In this document: positions 7,529 to 16,753 of the stretch, piece by piece
Numbering within the stretch: position 1 is the first letter of the stretch
How the letters are laid out: each line of letters starts with the position of its first letter
Translations under genes and position numbers: made by a program
Notes under the pieces: generated by a model
Told to the model about the DNA's origin: nothing
The model's database searches: none
Seen by the model: the letters and a program-made list of their open reading frames with translations, nothing else
From: Bacillota bacterium
GTDB lineage: Bacteria > Bacillota > Clostridia > Acetivibrionales > DSM-1351
Direction of reading: 5' to 3'
DNA: 64,000 bases
Assembly: GCA_023400235.1 (NCBI GenBank)
Contig: JAEXFI010000035.1
Coordinates: 120,641 to 184,640, forward strand

Positions 7529-8005
7529 GTGCCTTGCTTGATAGATACACTATTTTCAGCAATCTCTTACGGTCTCAACAACTTATTCCTCATGCTGGGC
7601 TACGTTTCAAATGTTAATTCCTTTCCTCAGCCCTTGAATTCTGAGGAGGAGCAATACTACGTGGAGGCTTACAGAAACGGAAATGAGGAAGCAAGAAATA
7701 TCTTAATCGAGAGAAACCTGAGACTTGTAGCACATATTGTAAAAAAGTACGGTTCCTGTGGTAGTGACAGTGATGATCTCATATCCATTGGCACTATCGG
7801 GCTGATTAAAGCTATATCCACATTCAATATGGACAAAGGAACAAGACTGGCTACTTATGCTGCCAGGTGTATAGAAAATGCTATACTGTTCTGTGTGACA
7901 CATGCCTCTTGTCCCCTTACCGGAAAATTATCACCTTCGTACTTTCTGAAAAAATCATCACTCTTTTATTTCCATGATAAAATCGTTGCCATATGTGCCC
8001 TTTAA
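7529..8005 (+). CDS. sigK: sigK, 5' half of the split RNA polymerase sigma-K gene
   Basis: N-terminal half of the late mother-cell sigma factor. Residues about 1-25 are a hydrophobic pro-sequence (LFSAISYGLNNLFLMLGYV). NSFPQPLNSEEEQYY and the region-2 core NILIERNLRLVAHIVKKYG, DLISIGTIGLIKAISTF and TYAARCIEN follow. Homology ends abruptly after CIEN (codon 117, at 7877-7879); the next 41 codons are element DNA and overlap the recombinase 3' end. The gene continues at 41,742: joining at AAATG gives CIENEILM in frame. GTG at 7529 overlaps the AGGGGG site, so TTG at 7538, eight bases after it, is the better start. The restored protein has 236-239 residues, close to Bacillus sigma-K (about 241). 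It should be functional only after excision. Confidence 0.93.
   Translation: MPCLIDTLFSAISYGLNNLFLMLGYVSNVNSFPQPLNSEEEQYYVEAYRNGNEEARNILIERNLRLVAHIVKKYGSCGSDSDDLISIGTIGLIKAISTFNMDKGTRLATYAARCIENAILFCVTHASCPLTGKLSPSYFLKKSSLFYFHDKIVAICAL
7869..7886 (+). other. attL of the sigK element
   Basis: GTATAGAAAATGCTATAC. The left side belongs to sigK (Cys-Ile-Glu-Asn codons) and the right side to the element. The shared core AAATG is 7876-7880 and matches 41,738-41,742. The right half GCTATAC mirrors the left half GTATAGC found at attR, as expected for the two arms of one serine-recombinase attP. Confidence 0.85.
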
Positions 8006-9694
8006 AAATATATGGACTATATTGTCCTTAACTACGACACATTCAATTATTCGCCGGAGTAGCTGCTGCTTGCCTTTATAGTCAACCAGCTCGATGAGTC
8101 TGGAAAAGTCCATAATCCACTGACTGTTTTTTTTGATATCGGCAATCTGGCTTTCCTGGGAATCTCTACGGGCATGTATTGAATCCATTCGGGTCTGATT
8201 CTCAGCCTGCTCCTTGGCGAGCTTCTCAATATCTTTGAAAATAGCTGGCTTAATGCTTTCAGGTGCTGTTCTTAAATTTGAAATCTGGTTTTGTATGTCA
8301 GCTTCAATTTGTGATAAGCGTTTTTTGACAGCAGAAAGCTCTTTTTCAGTTTCCTGTGCTTTTAACTGCAGGGTGTTTTTTGTACTGAGCAGCTGATCGT
8401 AGAAAGCACTCTTACCAGCATCCATATTGCAAATCTGTTTAATTACAAAACTGTCCAGCTCATACCCTTTTATGTTGGGAGAGCTTTTACAGCCGCCTTT
8501 TTTTCGGTATTTTATATCACAGCGATAGCCATAGCGCAAAGTAGCGTCGGCATTGTAACGTCCGCTTTCAGATTTTACAAACATCCGGCCTCCGCATTCA
8601 GAACATCTTACAAGACCTGATAACAACGACATGGATTTCTTCTTCGGACGTGCGGCATGGTTTTGGGATATTTCCGAAAGTGCGTTCTGTACAAGAAGCC
8701 AGTCAGCCCCGGAGATCATACCCTGGTGCTTGCCCACAGCCACGATCCAATCTCTGATATCACGGCGCAGTGTTTTTTGTATATACTTTGGGTCCAGTGC
8801 CCTTGATTCCCAAGCCATCTCCTTAATTTGCTCCGTCTTGTTATAGGCCATAATGCCGCGTACACCGTCAAAGTCCCCGGCATCAGCCCACAGTGTGACG
8901 CCAAGGGACGTAAAGTAACTTTGAATATCTGCGTCAGCAATGGCGTAGACGGGATTTTGCAAAATATTTTTTACAGCCGTATTTGTAAATTCTTTAGCCT
9001 TTTTCGTCTTATAGCCTTCCTTGTTTAAGGCGGTAGCTGTGCCTGTCAGGGAGTTTGTCTGCAGGAACAGTTCAAAAAGTCTTTTCACAGCCCGTTGTTC
9101 TTCTTCAACAGGCTCTAGATGATTGACCTTGCTTTTATGTCCGTTTACAGTTATTTTCTCCTGCCGGGAGCCATAACCAAGAGGGCACTCGCCTCCAAGC
9201 CAACGGCCTTCCTTGGCAAGCTCATATAAATTATCCGTTATACGCTCGGCTATAATATCACGCTCAAACTCGGCAATAGCACTCAGCAGTGAAATCATTA
9301 TCTTGCCTGTCCGGGAGCTGGTATCCAGTTCTCTGTCGCTCACTGAAATAAAGGCAATGCCTTTTTGCTCCATTTGCTGGACAAGATTTAATAAATCTAC
9401 TGTACGGCGGGAAATACGGTCTATTTTATAACATATTACCGCTCGGATTCTGTTGCTATCTATATCATGCAGCAGCTTTTTATATTGGGGCCTGTCAGCA
9501 TAAAAACCGCTTTTTCCCTCGTCCTCATAAATCAGAATATCAGATTGTTTAACGTCAAATTGAGCACAGGCAAGGGAAATACATTTTTCCTTCTGTATCT
9601 CAATGCTTTTGCCTGATTCCGTTACCTTGGATTTTCTGGCGTATACGGCTATTTTTCTGTCGTCTGTATTACTCCTTATACTTGTTCTTGCCAT
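7958..9694 (-). CDS. spoIVCA: Large serine recombinase at the left end of the sigK element (SpoIVCA-like)
   Basis: Probable excisionase of the sigK element, 578 residues. The resolvase domain (about 13-160) has catalytic Ser22 in AVYARKSK, then YEDEGKSGF, ICYKIDRISRR and LLSAIAEFERDIIAERI. The recombinase domain (about 170-300) includes GRWLGGECPLGYG. A zinc ribbon follows (LVRCSECGGRM, then YRCD and GGCKSS), then a coiled coil (about 430-510). The stop codon lies 78 bases from the attL core, and the gene is convergent with the sigK 5' half, the same relation as spoIVCA to spoIVCB in Bacillus subtilis. Its 3' end overlaps the element-derived tail of the sigK frame by 48 bases. Which recombinase acts at attL/attR is not settled, because a second one lies at the other end. 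Confidence 0.88.
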   Translation of the reverse strand: MARTSIRSNTDDRKIAVYARKSKVTESGKSIEIQKEKCISLACAQFDVKQSDILIYEDEGKSGFYADRPQYKKLLHDIDSNRIRAVICYKIDRISRRTVDLLNLVQQMEQKGIAFISVSDRELDTSSRTGKIMISLLSAIAEFERDIIAERITDNLYELAKEGRWLGGECPLGYGSRQEKITVNGHKSKVNHLEPVEEEQRAVKRLFELFLQTNSLTGTATALNKEGYKTKKAKEFTNTAVKNILQNPVYAIADADIQSYFTSLGVTLWADAGDFDGVRGIMAYNKTEQIKEMAWESRALDPKYIQKTLRRDIRDWIVAVGKHQGMISGADWLLVQNALSEISQNHAARPKKKSMSLLSGLVRCSECGGRMFVKSESGRYNADATLRYGYRCDIKYRKKGGCKSSPNIKGYELDSFVIKQICNMDAGKSAFYDQLLSTKNTLQLKAQETEKELSAVKKRLSQIEADIQNQISNLRTAPESIKPAIFKDIEKLAKEQAENQTRMDSIHARRDSQESQIADIKKNSQWIMDFSRLIELVDYKGKQQLLRRIIECVVVKDNIVHIFLKGTYGNDFIMEIKE

Positions 9695-9837
9695 AACTTA
9701 TACCCATTCCCTGCATTTTTTGTATTTGGCGCCTCAATTCAAATCAAATAATAATATATTTTGGACATAGAACAATTATGCTAACCTTAGCTTACATGAT
9801 GCGGTATATATGTTAATTGCCTGGAAAAACAAGGAGT

Positions 9838-9872
9838 ATGCCGGGAGCCAAAATTCCGGGGGTGGCATTTTT
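9838..9872 (+). terminator. Hairpin with T-run
   Basis: ATGCC...GGCAT forms the outer stem, with an inner pairing of CGGGA and TCCGG, followed by TTTTT. It resembles an intrinsic terminator for plus-strand transcription upstream of the cluster promoter, perhaps blocking read-through from the left. Confidence 0.4.
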
Positions 9873-10022
9873 AACAGAGTTCACAAGGGTCATAGTACAA
9901 TAAAAATCAACAAAAAGTAAAATAAAACGTACAAAAATAATTTAAACAGGCTTATTGTATTTTTTTTACAGGATATTGCAATTAGTAAAAAATTTATTGA
10001 CTATTTGTCAAAAAGTTTTCCA

Positions 10023-10051
10023 TTGAGATGGAAATATTTACATTTTATAAT
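10023..10051 (+). promoter_or_regulatory. Candidate main promoter of the hemicellulase operon
   Basis: TTGAGA (10,023-10,028), a spacer of exactly 17 bases, and TATAAT (10,046-10,051). Initiation near 10,058 would leave a leader of about 565 bases before the first GH43 gene. It is the best sigma-A match in the gap. Confidence 0.5.
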
Positions 10052-10625
10052 GAAAATACATATGGCATTATGTACAAATCATCTTCTAATATTCACTTTT
10101 TTACACCCACCCAAGACCATAATTCACACATTTTTGAAGGGGGGCTCAAGTAATTAAAATCTTAATCCAACATGATTCTGGATTCATATTTTAGAATTAT
10201 TAAATCCTGATAATAACACCTGATTTTCTGCAATACCTTATAGCATTTTTCAGTCGGACTATACACTTGGCTGTTTCACGCCACTGGGAAAATTTAAAGG
10301 AGTGTAATAATGACAAGGATATTTGAAATTGCCTGGTAAGCTGGTGATTTGAATTCTGGTTGCCATTATATTAACACTGTTTATTCAGATTATCTGTTAT
10401 TTTATCAGCGCAATCCTATATTTCAAAAACAGCCAGAAAAAAGGATGAGGATGTTTACAATTAAGTGTTGTGCCGGTATATGCCTGCGGGTAAATCGTTT
10501 GGTGCACTGGCACAAGGAGATGAACAGTTTAAGGAAAGGAGAACAATCTGTATGAACTGAGAATTCAATAGTGCTTGGAGCAAAAGGTAAAATGCAGAAT
10601 ACAAAATTGACTTGGAGGGAAAGCC

Positions 10626-12176
10626 ATGAAAAAAGCATGCAAAACAATAGTACTTATATTTGTTATTTCTTTATTTATCCCGGCAATATGTTATGCGGAC
10701 AACCCCGTAGTACAGAACATTTATACGTCCGATCCGGCATCGATGGTGTATAACGATACTCTTTACATGTATACCGGACATGATGAGGATACAACTGTAA
10801 ATAACTTTTATACCATGAATGAGTGGAAATGTTATTCCACTACCGATATGGTGAACTGGGTTGACAGAGGTACTCCGCTGGACTATAAAACCTTCAGCTG
10901 GGCAAAGGGCGATGCCTGGGCGGCACAGTGCATCCAAAGGAACGGAAAATTTTATATGTATATAACTGCTACCAACCAGGGCGGCGCCAGAACAGTGGGA
11001 GTTGCGGTTTCCGACAGCCCCACGGGCCCTTTCAAGGATGCCCTGGGAAAGCCCCTGATAGCCAACAACGGGGCTCAGGACATTGATCCTACCGTATACA
11101 TAGACAACGACGGACAGGCTTATTTATATTGGGGAAACGGTAATCTTTACTATGTAAAATTAAATCAGGATATGATTTCATACTCCGGTAAGGTAACCCA
11201 GATAGCTTCTAAACCGTCCAGCTATACGGAAGGCCCGTGGTTCTATAAACGGGACAACTTATATTATATGGTATATGCAGGCATGGGAAGCTCGGGAGAA
11301 AATATCCAATATGCTACAAGTACCAGTCCCACAGGGCCATGGACTTCAAAAGGAATCATAATGAATTCAAAGAACAGCTATACTATCCATCCGGCTGTTA
11401 CCGACTATAAGGGGAATTCATATTTTCTCTATCACACCGGTGATTTGCCCGGCGGAGGAAGCTACCACCGTTCTGTATGTGTGGAGCAATTCAGTTATAA
11501 TTCCGACGGTACTATACCTGTTATTCCTGCCACCAAAACCGGTCCTGCCCAAGTGGGACGTCTGAATCCATATGTGCAGACTGAAGCTGAAACTATTTGC
11601 TGGTCTTCAGGCATTGAAACGGAAAAATGCAGTGAAGGCGGCATGAATGTGGGGTTTATCGAAAATGGGGATTACATAAAGGTAAAGGGTGTGGATTTTG
11701 GCAGCGGGGCTGCTTCCTTTGAGGCAAGGGTTGCATCCGGTTCAAGCGGCGGAAATATAGAACTTCGTCTGGACAGTCCCACCGGGAAGCTTGTGGGCAC
11801 ATGTGCTGTACAGGGCACGGCAGGCTGGCAGGACTGGACTACAAAAACCTGCACCGTCAGCGGAGCAGAGGGTATACATGACCTGTACCTCAATTTTACT
11901 GGAGGCAGCGGATATCTTATGAATTTCAACTGGTGGAAGTTTGCCTCCAAGGCTCCGGGCATAATGTACGGCGATCTGGATGACAGCGGAGACATAAGCT
12001 CTCTTGATTTTGCCCTGATGAAGCAATATCTGCTGGGCGCAGTAACAGAATTTCCGGCAGCAGATGGACTGCTTCGGGCAGATCTTGACGGAAGCGGCAG
12101 TATAGATGCAATTGACTACGTGCTTATGAAGGAGTATTTGCTGGGGAAAAGGACGAAATTTCCCGTGGAGCTGTAA
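10626..12176 (+). CDS. Cellulosomal GH43 glycosidase with CBM6 and dockerin (first copy)
   Basis: Exported enzyme of 516 residues, expected to remove arabinose or xylose from arabinoxylan. A signal peptide ends near ICYA (residue 24). The GH43 five-bladed propeller (about 26-305) shows all three acids: base Asp36 in SDPASM, modulator Asp154 in DIDPTVYI, acid Glu202 in TEGPWFY. A CBM6 (about 316-438) runs from TEAETICW to GGSGYLMNFNWW. A type I dockerin (about 443-510) has two loops, GDLDDSGDISSLDFALMK and ADLDGSGSIDAIDYVLMK, each followed by YLLG. The ATG follows GGAGGGAAAGCC. It is the first gene of the cluster and 30 bases ahead of a close paralogue. Fine specificity (xylosidase or arabinofuranosidase) is not readable. 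Confidence 0.92.
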   Translation: MKKACKTIVLIFVISLFIPAICYADNPVVQNIYTSDPASMVYNDTLYMYTGHDEDTTVNNFYTMNEWKCYSTTDMVNWVDRGTPLDYKTFSWAKGDAWAAQCIQRNGKFYMYITATNQGGARTVGVAVSDSPTGPFKDALGKPLIANNGAQDIDPTVYIDNDGQAYLYWGNGNLYYVKLNQDMISYSGKVTQIASKPSSYTEGPWFYKRDNLYYMVYAGMGSSGENIQYATSTSPTGPWTSKGIIMNSKNSYTIHPAVTDYKGNSYFLYHTGDLPGGGSYHRSVCVEQFSYNSDGTIPVIPATKTGPAQVGRLNPYVQTEAETICWSSGIETEKCSEGGMNVGFIENGDYIKVKGVDFGSGAASFEARVASGSSGGNIELRLDSPTGKLVGTCAVQGTAGWQDWTTKTCTVSGAEGIHDLYLNFTGGSGYLMNFNWWKFASKAPGIMYGDLDDSGDISSLDFALMKQYLLGAVTEFPAADGLLRADLDGSGSIDAIDYVLMKEYLLGKRTKFPVEL

Positions 12177-12206
12177 TACTTAAATTTTGAGACAGGGGGT
12201 ATATCT

Positions 12207-13796
12207 GTGAAAAAACTATATATAATTGCTGTTCTTGCTTTAGTTTTTACAGTGCTCTTTTCAGCAGTTTGCTATGGGGACAACCCTGTTGTGCAGACTA
12301 CTTATACCGCTGATCCGGCTCCTTTGGTATATAACGGCACAGTATACCTTTATACCGGCAATGACCTTGATTCGGCTACAACCTCATATAAAATGACTGA
12401 CTGGAAATGCTACTCTTCAACAGACCTGGTGAACTGGACAGACCATGGTAGTGTGCTGGATGTTACTGCCTTCAAATGGGCAAGGCAGGATCAGGATGCA
12501 AATGCGTCCCAGGTAGTATTCCGGAACGGAAAGTTCTATTATTATGTAGCCGTTTCCTGTACTCTGGCCGGAAAGGGCGGAATTGCCCTGGGTGTGGCTG
12601 TTTCAGACAGCCCCACGGGCCCGTTTAAGGATGCCATTGGAGCACCGCTGGTAACTAATAATATGACTACCTATGCGAGTCATTCCTGGGATGACCTGGA
12701 TCCTACCGTATTTATAGATGATGACGGGCAGGCATATCTGTACTGGGGCAATAATGCATGTTATTATGCAAAGCTTAACAGTGATATGACCTCCCTAAAG
12801 GGTTCCATAGGGGCTATACCATTGACAACAGCGGCATTTGGGCCGGACTATGAAGAGGCTCCCTGGGCATACAAGCGGCAGGGTTTATATTACTTAATCT
12901 ATGCTTCGGGGTTCCCTGAGAGCATTGCCTATTCCACCAGCACCAGTCCTGTGGGACCCTGGAACTATAGAGGGATTATTATGCCAAGGCAGGGGAACAG
13001 CTCCACCAATCATCCGGGGATAATAGATTTCAAGGGCAATTCCTACTTTTTTTACCACAATGCAGCACTGCCGGGGGGCGGTAGCTACAAACGCTCCGTA
13101 TGTGCAGAAAAATTCAGCTATAATGCCGACGGTACAATCCCCTCCTTTAGTATGAGTGAGGCAGGTGTTCCAACCGGCGTGGAAAAGCTGAATCCTTACT
13201 TGAAAACTGAGGCCGAAACAATTTGCTGGGAATCGGGCATTCTGACCGAAAGATGCAGTGAAGGCGGCATGAATGTAGGGTTTATTGAAAGTGGGGATTG
13301 GATAAAGGTTGAGGGTGCGGATTTCGGCAGCGGAGCTGCTTCCTTTGAGGCAAGGGTAGCCTCCGGTTCCAGCGGAGGAAACATTGAACTGCGTCTGGAC
13401 AGCCCCACAGGAAAGCTTGTGGGCACGTGTGCAGTACCAGGCACGGGAGACTGGCAGGACTGGACTACAAAAACCTGCTCTGTCAGTGGGGCTTCGGGAG
13501 TGCATGACCTGTATCTGAAATTTAACGGAGGCAGCGGATACCTGTTTAATTTCAACTGGTGGAAATTTAGTTCCGCAGCAGTCACCTATGGGGATGTTGA
13601 CAACAGCGGAGATATAAATGCAATTGATTTTTCACTTATGAAGCAATACCTGCTGGGAACAATAACAGAATTTCCGGCAGCAGATGGACTGCTCCGGGCC
13701 GATCTCGACGGAAGTGGCGGGATAGATGCAATTGACTATGTACTTATGAAAGAGTACCTGCTGGGAAAAAGGACAAAATTTCCGGCAGAGCTGTAG
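12207..13796 (+). CDS. Cellulosomal GH43 glycosidase with CBM6 and dockerin (second copy)
   Basis: A paralogue of the preceding gene with the same domain order, 529 residues: signal peptide ending near CYG, GH43 propeller (about 27-320), CBM6 (about 330-452), dockerin (about 458-525). The catalytic acids are conserved: TADPAPLVY, DLDPTVFID and EEAPWAY. The CBM6 and dockerin are nearly identical to those of the first copy, while the catalytic domain has diverged (for example an insertion before WDDLDPT and a different loop after FKWAR). This looks like a tandem duplication followed by specialisation. A GGGGG site precedes the GTG start at 12,207. Substrate preference may differ from the first copy. 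Confidence 0.92.
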   Translation: MKKLYIIAVLALVFTVLFSAVCYGDNPVVQTTYTADPAPLVYNGTVYLYTGNDLDSATTSYKMTDWKCYSSTDLVNWTDHGSVLDVTAFKWARQDQDANASQVVFRNGKFYYYVAVSCTLAGKGGIALGVAVSDSPTGPFKDAIGAPLVTNNMTTYASHSWDDLDPTVFIDDDGQAYLYWGNNACYYAKLNSDMTSLKGSIGAIPLTTAAFGPDYEEAPWAYKRQGLYYLIYASGFPESIAYSTSTSPVGPWNYRGIIMPRQGNSSTNHPGIIDFKGNSYFFYHNAALPGGGSYKRSVCAEKFSYNADGTIPSFSMSEAGVPTGVEKLNPYLKTEAETICWESGILTERCSEGGMNVGFIESGDWIKVEGADFGSGAASFEARVASGSSGGNIELRLDSPTGKLVGTCAVPGTGDWQDWTTKTCSVSGASGVHDLYLKFNGGSGYLFNFNWWKFSSAAVTYGDVDNSGDINAIDFSLMKQYLLGTITEFPAADGLLRADLDGSGGIDAIDYVLMKEYLLGKRTKFPAEL

Positions 13797-13863
13797 ACAA
13801 AGGTGATTTTAAGGCCGGGCACTTTTAAATTGCCGTAAAGCCGTAATAAAGAGGAGTGAAAGT

Positions 13864-16719
13864 ATGATTAGAAGTAACTGCTTTAAGAGGTTTGTTTCAT
13901 TTATTTTATCCTGTGCAATAATTTCAGGGTGTCTTTTGGTGCTCCCGTTTACCCGGACAGAAGCTTCAGCTGCCACTCAGGCAGCCTATTATGTATCACC
14001 CGACGGAAGCGACAGCAACCCAGGTACTTTGGACGCACCCTTTCTGACAATAACAAAAGCACGGGACGTGGTACGTTCAATAAATAAAAATATGACGGGT
14101 GATATTTACGTATACCTGAGGGGAGGGGAATACCGCATAACAAATACGGTCACCTTCGAACCACGGGATTCAGGAACAAATGGCTATAGGATATTTTACA
14201 CGGCATACCAGGGTGAAGTTCCCGTTCTTAACGGCGCCACAAAAGTGACCGGGTGGACTCTGAGCAGCGGCAACATCTATAAGGCCCAACTGAACCGTTC
14301 GACCAAATTGAGAAACCTCTATGTAAATGACAGGAGAGCCTTAATGACCAGCAAGACGGTTACGGCCAGAGGCGGCTTCGGAACCTACTCTGTAAATGCA
14401 GGCCAGGCGGGCTGGGCATGGACCGGGGGCAGTAAGAGCGACGGAGTCCAGTACAATTTGTCGGATGTGCCTGCTATAGCTGCAAACAGGGATGACCTGG
14501 AAATAGTTAACGGCACTACCTGGAATGAAAACATTGTTTGTACCAGGGATGTCACAACCTCAGGCAACTACAGGGTGCTTCTGCTGCAGCAGCCTTACGG
14601 AGCCATAGCGCAGACTCCCGGCTGGGGTGCGGCCTTTTCAGCATCCGGCACCCATACCATTTACAATGCCCTGGAGTTTTTAAATTCTCCCGGTCAGTTC
14701 TACTTTGACAAGTCCCAAAAAACACTTTACTATTACCCACGGTCCGGCGAAAACATGGCAAATGCCGATGTGGAGGCCCCTGTTGTAGAGAAGCTTTTGG
14801 AGATAGCCGGGACGTCCACGTCAAACAGGGTAAAAAATATAACTTTCCAGGGAATAACCTTTGCAAATACCGATTATAACCTTGCCGAGGTTGGGGGTTC
14901 ACGGGGCAAAACCACCTGCCAGGGTGCAAATGTATTTACAGCCTTCTATAACGACAACTGGCACAATACCAAATATGACCTGCTGGACACCTTGCCGGGA
15001 ATGATAAATGTCAGTAGCAGCGAAGCAATTGATTTTACAGGCAATATTCTCAAGCACAGCGGCGGTGACGGAATAACCATGGCTAACGATGTCATAAACT
15101 GCAACATCACAGGAAATTACATAACCGACATTACCTCCAGCGGAATAACGGTAGGTCATCCCCAGCATGTCTATATCGGAGACGGAGGCAACCATGCAAA
15201 ATATGCTGCTGGTGTGGAGGGAGTCTGCAGGAATAATACAATCACCAATAATCTGCTTTACAACATAAGCACTGCACCTGGGTTTGGAGGGTGTGCAGCA
15301 ATAACTGCATATTTTACCGATTCACTGAAAATAATGTACAACCAGATTCAAGCAACTGCATACAACGGTATAAATCTGGGCTGGGGCTGGTGCAACTTTC
15401 TGGATTCTACAACCAGCAAGAACAATACTGTAAGCTGCAACCGCCTTATAAACACCTTGAACAGGCTTCATGACAGCGGAGCCATATATACCATAGGCCA
15501 GAATCCGGGCACAAATATAAATCAAAATTATGTAAAGGGAATTCCCCCTGCAACCTCTGGGCCCACATATGGCCTGCATAACGATGAAGGGAGTGCTTAC
15601 ATAACTGAAAATGACAACGTCCTGGATATAGACCCGGCAGTGAAGTATACCATAAACTGTGAGGATTTCGGGAAAAAGCATGACCTTACAATTCTGAGAA
15701 CCTATGCCACAGTGAGTAAAATGGGGGTGAATCCTCCAAGCAGCAAAATTGATGCTCCTGTTGCAGTACCTGATAACGTATGGCCTGAGGCTCAGTATAT
15801 TACCTGCTTGAACTCTGGAATACAGGAGGAATACAGGAATATCATTCCTCTTGATTTGCTTTCGGTTCAGGATTATGTGTTCCCAGCAAGCTGTTCTGCA
15901 AAAGGAGGCGCTGAAATAAGTATAAGAAGCAGCGGTGATGCTTCCAATACCGTATGGTTTGCCCCTGCAGGCACAACAAGCTTTGTACAGGGACCTTCCA
16001 TGACCAGGGCTACGGGAACCGCAACCTCCATAAAAGCTCCTGAGGCAGCGGGCACATACAGGCTGTTTGTTTTGAATCAGGCTGGCGTAAAGAAAGGGGA
16101 ATCAACCTCACTTCTGAGAGTAAGCGGGTCAGCTTCACAAATTGAAGCAGAGAGCTACAGCTCCCAGTCGGGAACCCAGTTGGAAAACTGCAGCGAAGGT
16201 GGACAAAATGTGGGATACATAGAAAACGGTGATTATCTTATTTTCAATAATTTCAGCTTTGGAAACGGTGTCAGCAGCTTTAAGGCAAGAGTGGCCAGCG
16301 GCTCAGTGGGAGGTTTCATCGAACTGAGACTTGACAGAATTGACGGGCCTGTGGTGGGAACCTGCAGTGTCAACGGAACCGGTGGCTGGCAGACTTGGAG
16401 CGATACGGTCTGCCAGGTCAGCGGTGCTGACGGGACACATAATTTATATATGAAATTTACCGGTGGAAGCGGGTACTTATTCAATATTAACTGGTTCCAG
16501 TTTTCAGGCGGGGGCGGTTCCGGGGTAATGGCGGGAGATGTTAACGGGGATAAGGCAGTGGATGCTACGGATTATGCATTGATGAAAATGTATCTTATGG
16601 GTTCCATACAGGAATTCCCGTCAGAAAATGGCCTTGAAGCGGCTGATCTGAATAAGGATGGTGTAATTGACTCCTTGGATTTTGCAGCCTTTAAGAAAAT
16701 TCTCCTGGGTATATATTAA
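13864..16719 (+). CDS. Cellulosomal right-handed beta-helix enzyme with CBM6 and dockerin
   Basis: The 951-residue product has a signal peptide (to about residue 37, EASAA), an N-terminal YYVSPDGSDSNPGTLDAPFLTITKARDVV (typical of parallel beta-helix glycosidases), and a long helix domain to about residue 670 with repeated turns such as GDGITMANDVINCNITGN and SGITVGHPQHV. A short Ig-like segment (about 675-750), CBM6 (757-880) and dockerin (888-950) follow. The helix part resembles GH141/GH120-type families (xylanase, xylosidase or fucosidase activities are known there) more than pectate lyases, but I cannot assign a family with certainty. AGAGGAG precedes the ATG. The gene lies 67 bases after the second GH43. 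Confidence 0.8.
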   Translation: MIRSNCFKRFVSFILSCAIISGCLLVLPFTRTEASAATQAAYYVSPDGSDSNPGTLDAPFLTITKARDVVRSINKNMTGDIYVYLRGGEYRITNTVTFEPRDSGTNGYRIFYTAYQGEVPVLNGATKVTGWTLSSGNIYKAQLNRSTKLRNLYVNDRRALMTSKTVTARGGFGTYSVNAGQAGWAWTGGSKSDGVQYNLSDVPAIAANRDDLEIVNGTTWNENIVCTRDVTTSGNYRVLLLQQPYGAIAQTPGWGAAFSASGTHTIYNALEFLNSPGQFYFDKSQKTLYYYPRSGENMANADVEAPVVEKLLEIAGTSTSNRVKNITFQGITFANTDYNLAEVGGSRGKTTCQGANVFTAFYNDNWHNTKYDLLDTLPGMINVSSSEAIDFTGNILKHSGGDGITMANDVINCNITGNYITDITSSGITVGHPQHVYIGDGGNHAKYAAGVEGVCRNNTITNNLLYNISTAPGFGGCAAITAYFTDSLKIMYNQIQATAYNGINLGWGWCNFLDSTTSKNNTVSCNRLINTLNRLHDSGAIYTIGQNPGTNINQNYVKGIPPATSGPTYGLHNDEGSAYITENDNVLDIDPAVKYTINCEDFGKKHDLTILRTYATVSKMGVNPPSSKIDAPVAVPDNVWPEAQYITCLNSGIQEEYRNIIPLDLLSVQDYVFPASCSAKGGAEISIRSSGDASNTVWFAPAGTTSFVQGPSMTRATGTATSIKAPEAAGTYRLFVLNQAGVKKGESTSLLRVSGSASQIEAESYSSQSGTQLENCSEGGQNVGYIENGDYLIFNNFSFGNGVSSFKARVASGSVGGFIELRLDRIDGPVVGTCSVNGTGGWQTWSDTVCQVSGADGTHNLYMKFTGGSGYLFNINWFQFSGGGGSGVMAGDVNGDKAVDATDYALMKMYLMGSIQEFPSENGLEAADLNKDGVIDSLDFAAFKKILLGIY

Positions 16720-16753
16720 TAATTTTACAAATTAATTAAGGAGGTGCGTAACC

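Larger units (their letters stand above)
9695..10622. other. Long non-coding region upstream of the hemicellulase cluster
   Basis: This gap of about 930 bases holds a good sigma-A promoter (10,023-10,051), a hairpin followed by a T-run (9,838-9,872) and a leader of about 565 bases. No regulator gene is present, although clusters of this type in R. cellulolyticum are reported to sit beside a two-component system. A short frame with a GGAG site near 10,300 encodes only nine residues. TATAGCATTT at 10,239-10,248 is an inverted half-match to the att core. Confidence 0.5.

Noticed and set aside
10239..10248. TATAGCATTT, an inverted half-match to the att core just beyond the left recombinase
   Set aside because: It would make the left recombinase a second mini-unit of about 2.4 kb, but its core orientation is opposite to the outer sites and the other half is missing.
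10349..10555. Reading frame of 68 codons in the hemicellulase leader
   Set aside because: No ribosome site, irregular codon use and no recognisable motif; it lies within the long leader.
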